Source of the DNA: Nitrospira sp.
Lineage (GTDB): Bacteria; Nitrospirota; Nitrospiria; Nitrospirales; UBA8639
Direction: 5' to 3'
Assembly: GCA_024760505.1 (NCBI GenBank)
Contig: CP058931.1
Location: 3,172,001-3,236,000, forward strand
DNA length: 64,000 nt
This document shows positions 35,399 through 43,457 of the stretch, piece after piece. Every line of letters starts with the position of its first letter. Position 1 is the stretch's first letter. The notes beneath the pieces are model-generated. The model saw nothing but the letters and a program-made list of their open reading frames with translations, did not search any database and had not been told where the DNA came from. The position numbers were made by a program, and so were the translations under genes.

Positions 35399-35702
35399 TG
35401 GGAGATGCCGGAGTTTCGTCTCGGCAGCCGAGCCACTTTTGTTTCGGCAAAAGTGGCCAAAACCATTTTGACCGTGGCATGACCCTTCGGGTTCCCTTCG
35501 CAGTGCAACCGTCACCGGCGGCGGACAAACTCGCTGCGCTCAAACACTGCCCGCCTTTTTCCGGTGTCGGTTGCACTGCTCGGCCATGCCACCAGGCCAG
35601 GGGAGGCTAAGGGGGAGGGGTGAATCAACTCGCAGGGTTCAAACACGGTCCGCTAGATTCTAAGAGCGTCTCTCCTTGGGTCCAGACGGCAGGCGTCGGA
35701 CC
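35399..35702 (-). repeat. Structured dispersed repeat, copy R7 (inverted, variant core)
   Basis: Hairpin 2 is perfect (CCACTTTTG with CAAAAGTGG, loop TTTCGG on the plus strand). The outer stem is replaced by a nested palindrome: GTGGCATG with CATGCCAC, GCAGTGCAACC with GGTTGCACTGC, and CACCGG with CCGGTG. A second partial core (AGAGCGTCTCTCCTTGG) ends with GCAGGCGTCGGACC near 35690. Confidence 0.8.
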
Positions 35703-35788
35703 ATTAATAGGCGATTCTTTTGGCTAACCTGCACGTGGGGATAGAGAAGTGGGGAGAAATTTTGGATGACGGGGAGGGGGGATTGAGG

Positions 35789-37147
35789 TTAGCGGAGGCC
35801 GTATTCCTTAAGTTTGCGTTGGAGGGTTTTCCGGTGGATGCCCAGGAGTTCCGATGTGCGGTTTTCGTCGCCTTGTTGCGCATCGAGGACTTTAAGGATG
35901 TGTTCCCGTTCGAGCTGTCCGAGTGTTTTCCAGTCTGGATGGGATGGCGATTGGTCGGGTAGGGCGGGGGGCGCGACGAGCGCTAACGGGAGGTCGTGAG
36001 ACATGATAAGGGAATGTGGAGTCATGACCACGGCTCGTTCGATGGTATGTTCGAGTTCACGCACATTTCCCGGCCACGAATAGTTGGTGAGCAGGGCTAA
36101 CGCCTGCGGGTGCACTCCGGTGATGACCTTGTTGTTGAGCTGGGTATATTTGGTGAGAAAATAGTCGATGAGTGTGGGGATGTCTTCGACCCGTTCTCTC
36201 AGCGAGGGCAGATGCAGCGTGACGACGTTGAGCCGATAATACAGGTCTTCCCGAAACTTGCCGGATTCCACCAGTTTTTTGAGGTGTTTGTTGGTGGCGG
36301 CAATGATGCGGACATCGACTTTGATCGATTCCATGCCGCCCACACGGCGAATTTCATGCTCTTGCAGGACCCGGAGAAGTTTGCTCTGCAGGTTCGGGGA
36401 GATATCGCCGATTTCATCCAGGAAACAGGTGCCTCGATTGGCCGATTCCAGGAGTCCTTTTTTGAGGGTGATGGCTCCCGTGAAGGCCCCGCGTTCGTGA
36501 CCGAATAATTCACTTTCCAGAAGATTTTCCGTGAGGGTGCCGCAATCCACGGCGATGAACGGCCCGTCGCTCCGGAGACTGTTGGCATGGATGGCTCTGG
36601 CAATGAGTTCCTTTCCTGTTCCCGTTTCACCATGGATGAGGACGGTGGATTCCGTCGGTGCGACGCGAGCGATGAGTTTGTACACGGCCACCATCGGCGG
36701 ACTGTTGCCTTGTATCTGGTTGATGCCGTTTCCTTTTGGCAGAAGTGGCTGAATCGATACGCGTGCCTGCTCCAGGGTGTGTTTATGGTCACAGGCCCGT
36801 CGGACGACCGAACGAATTTCTTCCAATGCGAAAGGCTTGGAGAGGTAATCGAAGGCTCCGGCTTTGATCCCTTCCACTGCGGTCGACAACGACCCATAGG
36901 CGGTGAGGAGAATAACCTGGGTAAGGGGGCTGCGTTTCCGTGTTTCAGCCAGGAGGGCCAGCCCGTCCATGTGTGGCATTTGAATATCCGATAACACCAC
37001 ATCCGGCGTTTGATCGACGAAGGTGTGTAAGGCGGCTTGACTGCTCGTCGCGGTGTATACCTGATAGCCTTCTTTTTCCATGATTTCCCGAAGCAGGATC
37101 AGTGTATCCGGTTCATCATCGACAATGAGAATAGTGGCTTTATGCAT
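35789..37147 (-). CDS. Sigma-54-dependent response regulator (NtrC family)
   Basis: A 452-residue three-domain regulator. Receiver: ILIVDDEPDTLILL and phosphoacceptor in VVLSDIQMPHMDG. AAA+ domain: GETGTGKELIARAIH (Walker A), HERGAFTGA (sigma-54 contact loop intact), TCFLDEIGDI (Walker B). C-terminal Fis-type HTH: LLGIHRKTLQRKLKEYGLR. TGGAGGAAC precedes the ATG at 37147, which overlaps the kinase gene by eight bases. It should activate sigma-54 promoters when phosphorylated by the upstream kinase; targets are unknown. Confidence 0.96.
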   Translation of the reverse strand: MHKATILIVDDEPDTLILLREIMEKEGYQVYTATSSQAALHTFVDQTPDVVLSDIQMPHMDGLALLAETRKRSPLTQVILLTAYGSLSTAVEGIKAGAFDYLSKPFALEEIRSVVRRACDHKHTLEQARVSIQPLLPKGNGINQIQGNSPPMVAVYKLIARVAPTESTVLIHGETGTGKELIARAIHANSLRSDGPFIAVDCGTLTENLLESELFGHERGAFTGAITLKKGLLESANRGTCFLDEIGDISPNLQSKLLRVLQEHEIRRVGGMESIKVDVRIIAATNKHLKKLVESGKFREDLYYRLNVVTLHLPSLRERVEDIPTLIDYFLTKYTQLNNKVITGVHPQALALLTNYSWPGNVRELEHTIERAVVMTPHSLIMSHDLPLALVAPPALPDQSPSHPDWKTLGQLEREHILKVLDAQQGDENRTSELLGIHRKTLQRKLKEYGLR

Positions 37148-38750
37148 GATCCAAGTTCCTCCAGGCCGGCAGCCGAATGAGAAAACGGGTGCCATGGCCC
37201 TCTTCGCTGTGCACGGTGATGTGGCCCTTGTGCAATTGAATAATTTCGGTGGTGATGGCCAGCCCGAGGCCCGTTCCTGACCCCACGCTTTTGGTGGTAA
37301 AGAAGGGGTCAAAGATTTTTTCTATGTGTTCCCGCGGAATCCCTGGTCCTGAATCGTGAATATCAATGATGACCTCCGGTCCCGCTTGAGGGGTATCTTC
37401 GGCGTTTCGGGCCTGAATGGTCAATTGTCCGCCGTCGGGCATGGCATCGATGGCGTTATCGATGAGGTTGTTGATGGCCTCCTGAAGATGAAAGGCATCT
37501 CCCTGGACCGACCACAGATCGGGTGCAAAGTACGTGAGGCCTTGAATGCCGTGCTCTTGGAGAAGCGGGCGAAATAATAACAACGACTGGTCGATCAGGG
37601 TCGGAACCGAGACCTGTTCGACGGAGATGGTGGGTGTTCGCGTAAAGGTGAGTAAGTCCTGGATGCTGTGGGTGAGGCGATCGGTTTGTTTGAGCATGGT
37701 TCGGACTCGTTCCAGGACTTCCTGGGGAAGATGCGGATCTTCCTGGAGCAGTTGCAGGTGTCCGAAGATGGCCGTTAAGGGTGTGCCGATCTTGTGGGCG
37801 ATGGTGGCGACCAGTTGGCCCAAGACCGCCAACCGTTGTTGCCGGAGAATGTCACGTTGCGCAATGGAGAGTCGCTCGTTGACGGCGGCTAACTCTTCAT
37901 TCCGTTGCCGGAGTTCTGCCGTTGCATCCTCCACTCTGGTCTGTAGGGCATCCCGGGCCTGAGCTAACGCCTGATTCAATGACGCATTTTCCCTCATGAC
38001 CTCTTGGATCTGTTGTGCCATGGAATTGAATTGGCGGGCTAATTCGCCTATTTCGTCTGTTTTTTCGATCGGGAGCAGGGTGGCCCATTGGCCCTTTTCG
38101 ACCTCAGCCAGCCCGGTTTTTAGTCGCCCGAGGGGACGGATGACATGTCGATAGAGAAAGAAGTTTAACGCCGCCACGATGCCGAATCCCATGATGAGGC
38201 TGATGATGAGCGACCAATTGAGAAAAAAACTCGTGATGGTGGTGAGTTGCCCCGTCCAGTATTCGGCGTAGATGACCCCGGTGGTTTTTCCCTGTATGGC
38301 AAGAGGCGTGGAGAGTTTGAGCCGATCATCTCCCGGTTGATTGTGAAAGCGGCCTTGGGGTTCTTCGAATTGGAAGGTGTGGGTGACCATCAACGGGATT
38401 TCACTTGAAGCGTCCTTGGTGTCTCCCACTTGCGTCAGCAGGATAGGCGGCTCATCGAGTTTGGCACCTTTCCCGTACACACGGAGGAAGATGAGATCCG
38501 GGTTCCGGCTCATCAAATCTTTTAAATATTTTTCCCGCAATACCGCATTGTGAAAATGCTTTTCTGATTGAAAGCGCGCACCGATTTGGCGCAGGAGGAC
38601 AAGAGATTTCGAGTGAATGACATCTTTGGCCAATTCCGCCACATAATATTGATGCAAGAGTTCCGTGACCAGAATGGCCCCGCCCACAATGAGGATGATG
38701 ATGAGGGAAGCCTTGGCTTGGAGCTTCCAGGGATGTTGCCAGGAAATCAT
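37140..38750 (-). CDS. Membrane sensor histidine kinase (HAMP, NtrB-type)
   Basis: About 536 residues with a first membrane helix (ASLIIILIVGGAILVTELL), a ~150-residue periplasmic sensor, a second helix (SLIISLIMGFGIVAALNFFL), HAMP, a coiled coil, the phosphoacceptor H-box in VATIAHKIGTPLTAIFGHL, and HATPase boxes NLIDNAIDAMPDG, DSGPGIP and GTGLGLAI. The ATG at 38750 and a TTG at 38807 are both possible starts; neither has a good ribosome site. It partners the NtrC-type regulator. The ligand is unknown. Confidence 0.93.
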   Translation of the reverse strand: MISWQHPWKLQAKASLIIILIVGGAILVTELLHQYYVAELAKDVIHSKSLVLLRQIGARFQSEKHFHNAVLREKYLKDLMSRNPDLIFLRVYGKGAKLDEPPILLTQVGDTKDASSEIPLMVTHTFQFEEPQGRFHNQPGDDRLKLSTPLAIQGKTTGVIYAEYWTGQLTTITSFFLNWSLIISLIMGFGIVAALNFFLYRHVIRPLGRLKTGLAEVEKGQWATLLPIEKTDEIGELARQFNSMAQQIQEVMRENASLNQALAQARDALQTRVEDATAELRQRNEELAAVNERLSIAQRDILRQQRLAVLGQLVATIAHKIGTPLTAIFGHLQLLQEDPHLPQEVLERVRTMLKQTDRLTHSIQDLLTFTRTPTISVEQVSVPTLIDQSLLLFRPLLQEHGIQGLTYFAPDLWSVQGDAFHLQEAINNLIDNAIDAMPDGGQLTIQARNAEDTPQAGPEVIIDIHDSGPGIPREHIEKIFDPFFTTKSVGSGTGLGLAITTEIIQLHKGHITVHSEEGHGTRFLIRLPAWRNLDHA

Positions 38751-39123
38751 TGTGTGAAGTTTCAACGGATGGTTATCATCTTGTGGTAAGAATTCCAGGG
38801 ATGTCAAAGTCGGCAGACCCGATGAAGTATGGTGAATGCGTCAGGTACGTGTCCATATCTTGAGTCCCCTTGATGCCCTGAGAAAAACGAAAGATCTTTT
38901 GGAGGTGTGTGACTGTTCGACCTGGGCCAGATTCTTCGCCTCCGGCTCAGAATGACAAGGTGGTGCGGGCTTGCCGGTTCACCTTGTCAAGGTTCATGCC
39001 GGATGAGTGCCTTGCAGGTTGCCGCATGACACAGCCCGTCACTCTTTTCCGTCTCATTATCTGATTCCTTGCCCGTATTGATTACGATTTTTTGGTTGGA
39101 CAATAGGACGAGTTGAGGGACGA
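38751..39123. other. Intergenic region, no gene seen
   Basis: A 373-base gap between two minus-strand genes. An imperfect palindromic piece (CACCTTGTCA opposite TGACAAGGTG, about 38952-38998) could fold into a hairpin but no T-run follows on the minus strand. Confidence 0.4.
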
Positions 39124-39870
39124 TTACGGGTTTCTTGTTCGCTGGTAGTGTTGGCAGGACCGGACAAAGGCCCGCAAGAGCCGTTGCGTGGTTTGGCTGC
39201 GGAGTTGTCGTTCCGGATGCCACTGAATGGTAAAAATATGAGGATATTTGGGATGTTCCATCGCCTCAATGAGTCCGTCGCTGGCGATGGCGGCAGGAAT
39301 GAAATCGGGAGCCAGTGTCCGGACGCCCTGGTGATGTTCTGTAGCCACCACCTTGCGACCCTTGCCGAGGATTTTCGCTAATCGAGTGCCCTGAATGACT
39401 TTGACCGGATGCAGCCCGTTTTTCTTGCCTTCATGATCCACATTGTAGCCCTTCTTGGGCGGATGAATATGTTGATGAAGAGTTCCGCCTTCCAGGACAT
39501 TGATTAACTGCATGCCATAGCAGATTCCTAAAATGGGTAACCGACGGGTTTTCCCGGCCTTGTATAACCAGGCTTCAAATTTGGACCGGTTTTGAAACGC
39601 AACTTTTGTGCGTTTTTTAGGGCGCTCTCCATACCAGGTGGGATCCAGATCGTCTCCTCCGACAATGACCAACCCGTCGATGCCTTCCAGGTAGCGGTTG
39701 CGAAGGGTTTCCCTGTGGTTAATCGGGAGCAGCACGGGATGTCCGCCGGCTTCGGTAACGGCAGCCGCATAGCGGTGATCACACAACAAGTCGTAGTTGG
39801 CGAAGTCCTTGCGTTTAGACACCGCTTCACAGGTGATCCCGATTAACGGGGCGGGATAGCGTTTACTCAT
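39124..39870 (-). CDS. Class I glutamine-amidotransferase-like hydrolase (peptidase C26)
   Basis: A 248-residue protein: LIGITCEAVSKRKDFANYD, VGGDDLDP, the nucleophile elbow GICYGMQLINVLEGGTLHQ (Cys) and TIQWHPERQ (His-Glu). C26 hydrolases cleave gamma-glutamyl amide bonds, as in PuuD. The ATG at 39870 is chosen; it overlaps the upstream amidoligase-like gene by eight bases, so the two are co-translated. The pair suggests synthesis and trimming of a gamma-glutamyl or peptide conjugate, which is inference. Confidence 0.9.
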   Translation of the reverse strand: MSKRYPAPLIGITCEAVSKRKDFANYDLLCDHRYAAAVTEAGGHPVLLPINHRETLRNRYLEGIDGLVIVGGDDLDPTWYGERPKKRTKVAFQNRSKFEAWLYKAGKTRRLPILGICYGMQLINVLEGGTLHQHIHPPKKGYNVDHEGKKNGLHPVKVIQGTRLAKILGKGRKVVATEHHQGVRTLAPDFIPAAIASDGLIEAMEHPKYPHIFTIQWHPERQLRSQTTQRLLRAFVRSCQHYQRTRNP

Positions 39871-40981
39871 CGATGGATGCTCGTTTCCGGCCCAGCCACA
39901 CCCGTTCGGTGCTGGGAAAGGGCACTTCGAGTTCTGCGGCAAAATCCTGCAAAGTATTGCCACTGAGCAAATGACTTAATCCTGAGCGATAGCGTTTGGC
40001 GAAACGGCGTTGCCAGGTTTGCGGGTGCTCGCGAATGGCCAGGGCCACCGCATCATGGATGAGCCGGGCTCCGTTATACCGGCGTTTGAGCAAGCGCAGG
40101 ACCTCGTAAATTTCTTCAGGAATATCCATGGCGTCGAATTCCTCCCGGTGTTCCCACAAGAACTGGTCTAAATAGTCCGGGGCCGGCATCCATTCGCGTT
40201 TCCAGGGAAGCCTGGCTTTCATGCCTTTCGTGGCGGCTTCTGTCCGGGCGAGGAGGTAATCGGCATGGCTCATCCGATTGGCCGCGGCCTCTCCCCGCAG
40301 CCATCGCAGGCAGACCGCTTTCACCAGGCATAAATTGGCCACGACAAATTCCGGAATGTTGGAATCGAAGACCCGAATTTCCAGAGTGGGAGGTTTGGTT
40401 TTCCGGCCTTTGCTATAGACCAGTTCCCGGGTATCGACCGATGTGAGATCGCCTCGTTTTGTGGGGGTGAAGTAGGTGGCATTTCCCCGAAGAAACCGGT
40501 TGGAGGCTTTGCCCGTAACTTTTTTGTCCCAAATGGGAGAATTGGCTCCGGTCGCGATGAGCAACGGGAGCTGGTCGTGGAGATGCCAGCTGAGCGCGGT
40601 GGCTTCTTGTTTGGTGAGTTTACGATTGGCGACAGAGATGTGGAGGTGGGTGCCGGCAAATCGGTTCGTCCAGCCTCCCACAAATAACGGCACCCGATAG
40701 TCCTGTTCGTCTTCTCGACTGCGATACAGGCCTCGCAGATATTTTCGCAAACCGGCTTTGAGTAAAAACAAGCTTTCCCGGATGGTCGTGAATGGTCGGC
40801 TATTATATTCACTGCCGATGGAGGCATCCCGGGTAAATCGTTCGCCGGACTCCGAAAGACCAGGCCGGGGTTTTGACAGGCGCCTGCCGATCTTGTGATC
40901 GGTGACATTGATACTGTATGCCTCAATTTCGACGCCAATGACGATTCGTTGATGAAACGGAGTGTGTGTTAGGCCTGCCAT
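39863..40981 (-). CDS. Predicted amidoligase of the glutamate-cysteine-ligase/COOH-NH2 ligase class
   Basis: A 372-residue protein. The N-terminal GVEIEAYSI and DASIGSEYNSRPF fit the metal and substrate strands of the GCS/glutamine-synthetase fold (GxExE). GTHLHISVAN and TLEIRVFDSNIP match later fold strands. Length and divergence argue against ordinary GshA; it is closer to uncharacterised ATP-dependent amidoligases that are often coupled to class I amidotransferase-like peptidases, as here. No ribosome site is evident before the ATG. The substrate is unknown. Confidence 0.75.
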   Translation of the reverse strand: MAGLTHTPFHQRIVIGVEIEAYSINVTDHKIGRRLSKPRPGLSESGERFTRDASIGSEYNSRPFTTIRESLFLLKAGLRKYLRGLYRSREDEQDYRVPLFVGGWTNRFAGTHLHISVANRKLTKQEATALSWHLHDQLPLLIATGANSPIWDKKVTGKASNRFLRGNATYFTPTKRGDLTSVDTRELVYSKGRKTKPPTLEIRVFDSNIPEFVVANLCLVKAVCLRWLRGEAAANRMSHADYLLARTEAATKGMKARLPWKREWMPAPDYLDQFLWEHREEFDAMDIPEEIYEVLRLLKRRYNGARLIHDAVALAIREHPQTWQRRFAKRYRSGLSHLLSGNTLQDFAAELEVPFPSTERVWLGRKRASIDE

Positions 40982-41665
40982 GGCAAGATCGTATGTCCTT
41001 ATCTGTTGTGATGGTCGAAGAACGGGACTGGTTTTGTGCCTGGTGTCTTATCGGATTCGTGCCACCTTCCCTTGGCAAAGCCATCCGTCAGAGAAGGAGA
41101 CTTTCCTGCGAATGGGAAGGGGTTGTGCTTGGTGAATGTACAGCAGACCACTGCAGAGGATCACGCTCAAAATTTCGGGAATAACTTGTAATGTGGAAAC
41201 ACGTTCAATAGGTACCGGAATCTTGGAAGGTCAATGGGACAGACAACTAGGAGCTAATTGTATCCCTCTGGGCAGGAAGAGTCTAGAAGGGGAAATTGTT
41301 TCTCGATTTTTTCAGATTGTTCCTGGGGCCCGAGGCCCCAGGGTTTGAAGGAGGTCCGGGAGTACGTGTGCAACAAAATTTAGGCAGGGGACAAACACAC
41401 CTGCTGCATTGGCGAGGCCCTTTCCCAATTGGTCATTCTGAATCCGTGGAAAGGATCTGCGACAAGATTGCATAGGCCACAACTGACTGAGAGCCTCCGG
41501 TGAACTTGGGTTGAGCCTCTTCGATTGCCCTGAAGGCAGGCTTGTCGAACCCCTCTAGATGACAAGGTCGCTCAGATCGACATAGCCTCCCACGGCGTGT
41601 TCGCTTCGTTCATGGTTAAATACCTTGAACATCGTCTGACCACTCGCGTACAAAAAGTGGGGGAA
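40982..41665. other. Intergenic region with a block-X-like fragment
   Basis: 684 bases without a supported gene. GGTCCGGGAGTACGTGTG near 41353 resembles the block X segment GGTCCGGGAGTATGGGTG of repeat R3, so an eroded repeat may lie here. Frames of 60-72 codons have no family-like content. Confidence 0.4.
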
Positions 41666-41899
41666 TTAGGCGCCCATGACGGCCGCTTTTCCTCTTTTGA
41701 CATAATCGTCAACTGTTTCTTTGGTATTATCTAGCCAGTCTTCGGCTTGATCCAAGGTATCGGAAGCTAGATCATGTAGGTCTTCTCTGGTTCGTTTTCC
41801 GGACTGTGGAGCCCACAACAGCCCTGCTGCGATTCCCAATGTGATTCCGGACACAAAGGCCATAGTCCCGATTGCACATCCTGAAGACATTCTTTTCAT
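41666..41899 (-). CDS. YtxH-domain small membrane protein
   Basis: A 77-residue protein: one N-terminal hydrophobic segment with glycine-rich pattern (GTMAFVSGITLGIAAGLLWA), then PQSGKRTREDLHD and an amphipathic helix. This is the YtxH/general-stress layout. GGGAGGTCGC precedes the ATG at 41899; the frame open further upstream to 42082 is not used. Function unknown; homologues are stress induced in Bacillus. Confidence 0.85.
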   Translation of the reverse strand: MKRMSSGCAIGTMAFVSGITLGIAAGLLWAPQSGKRTREDLHDLASDTLDQAEDWLDNTKETVDDYVKRGKAAVMGA

Positions 41900-42285
41900 T
41901 GCGACCTCCCTGGTTTTATACGTCTGCTGAAATTGGTGAATGTTGGCCGTCCCTTTTGGTTTACTTTCTCTCTCTCTCAACCTTTTCAGAAGCAACTGAT
42001 GTGCCAGTGATGGTTGTGTCTGTTTATTATAAACGATGGCCTGATTGTGAGCATTACCTGGATTTCCAGTTTGGTTATGCATTCAGGATGGAACAATTTG
42101 TCTTTGTGTGAGACGGTTTGTTTTGGTAAAGGATAGAGTTGCTGGGTTTGGGGTAAGAGAATTTGCCGGGACATGCACTGCCCTCGCTTGAGGGCTATGG
42201 ACTCTACCAATTCCGGGAAGGCGTCATATGTTTGATATGGCCTGTGGGCCGGGTTACTTGTTCATGGGGGCAGGAGGGCTTGTGT
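41900..42285. other. Divergent intergenic region
   Basis: 386 bases between the divergent ytxH-like and ABC ATPase genes, likely carrying both promoters. The ABC frame is open through part of it, but without a matching ribosome site or family sequence. Confidence 0.4.
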
Positions 42286-43104
42286 ATGTCAGATGACATG
42301 TTGAGTGCAGACATATCCGCTTTCATTCAGATTCACCATGCGACGGTGTACCGGGGCACTCAGCCTGTCCTCCATGATCTGTCTCTGGTGATTGCTCAGG
42401 GCGGTTCGACGGTCATCCTGGGTCCAAATGGTTCAGGCAAATCGACATTTATGAAGCTGTTATCGAGGGAACTGTATCCGGTCGTCGGGCCGGATCGCTA
42501 TGTCCGGCTGTTGGGGAAGGACCACTGGAATGTGTGGGACCTACGTTCACAGATCGGGCTAATTTCGGCAGAAATGCAACAGGCGTATCCCTGTCATACA
42601 ACCGGGCTGGATATTATCCTTTCGGGGTTTTTCTCTAGTTTGGATGTGTATGAACATCAAACCATTAGTCTCCGACATCGCACCAGAAGTTCTGAGATGT
42701 TGAGCGTGCTCGGGATTGCCCATCTTCGGGATCGCCCTTTCGGGGAGATGTCGACAGGAGAACAACGGCGAGCTTTGTTGGGTCGGGCTTTGGTTCACGA
42801 GCCTCAGATTCTTGTGTTGGACGAGCCAACCACCGGGCTGGATGTGCAGGCATGTTTTCAATACCTTCAGATCATTCGGAATTTCATACGCCAAGGAGGC
42901 ACGGTGATTTTGGTGACGCACCATGTCCATGAAATTCCTCCGGAGATTGAGCGGGTTGTGTTGTTGAAACAGGGCCGGATCATGAAAGATGGTCCTAAGG
43001 GGGATGTTCTGAATGATCAGAGCTTGTCTGCCCTTTTTGAGACTCCGGTTCATCTTTTTCATGATCAGGGATGGTTTCAGATTGTTCCGGTCTTACCCGG
43101 ATAA
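42286..43104 (+). CDS. ABC transporter ATP-binding protein (ModF-like single domain)
   Basis: A 272-residue ATPase with LGPNGSGKSTFMKLLSREL (Walker A), MSTGEQRRALLGRALVHEP (variant signature, MSTGEQ for LSGGQ), ILVLDEPTTGLD (Walker B) and VTHHVHEIPPEIERVVLL (H-loop). GGAGGGC precedes the ATG at 42286. Similar proteins are annotated as ModF-like or iron-type ATPases. No permease is adjacent, so the transport partner and substrate are unknown; a non-transport role is possible. Confidence 0.9.
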   Translation: MSDDMLSADISAFIQIHHATVYRGTQPVLHDLSLVIAQGGSTVILGPNGSGKSTFMKLLSRELYPVVGPDRYVRLLGKDHWNVWDLRSQIGLISAEMQQAYPCHTTGLDIILSGFFSSLDVYEHQTISLRHRTRSSEMLSVLGIAHLRDRPFGEMSTGEQRRALLGRALVHEPQILVLDEPTTGLDVQACFQYLQIIRNFIRQGGTVILVTHHVHEIPPEIERVVLLKQGRIMKDGPKGDVLNDQSLSALFETPVHLFHDQGWFQIVPVLPG

Positions 43105-43172
43105 AATCGGGTCATGAAGACCTTTTAAGTGGGCTGAGGATGACATTGTCCTCCGGGACGTGTTCTATTCCC

Positions 43173-43376
43173 TAGCAGGGTGTTGAAAAAGTCCGCCAGC
43201 GGCGTTCTCGCCCCTTGGCCGTCCTCACGTACTTCTCTGTACGCTCCGCCCGTCCAAGCGGCTGCGGCCTTGCTGGACGGGCCTTTTTGAACATCCTGCT
43301 TCGCTCATAGAAGATCGTAAAATTTTGGATCTCGATAAGCTCTCAGAAGAATTTTGAATTTTTCAACAGCCTGCTA
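43173..43376. repeat. MITE-like element with 18-bp terminal inverted repeats
   Basis: TAGCAGGGTGTTGAAAAA (43173-43190) and TTTTTCAACAGCCTGCTA (43359-43376) are inverted repeats with one mismatch. A nested inner pair (TGTTGAAAAAGTCCGCC and the inverse of GGGCCTTTTTGAACA) lies within. It is 204 bp and non-coding. Partial relatives are at 23924 and 25620. No transposase in the window clearly matches these ends. Confidence 0.85.
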
Positions 43377-43457
43377 AAGGATCCTTGTTTATCCGGCATG
43401 GCCTGGACACGAAGTTTTCCATTTTTTTGAATCATATGTTAAGGAAAGAAAACGGAT

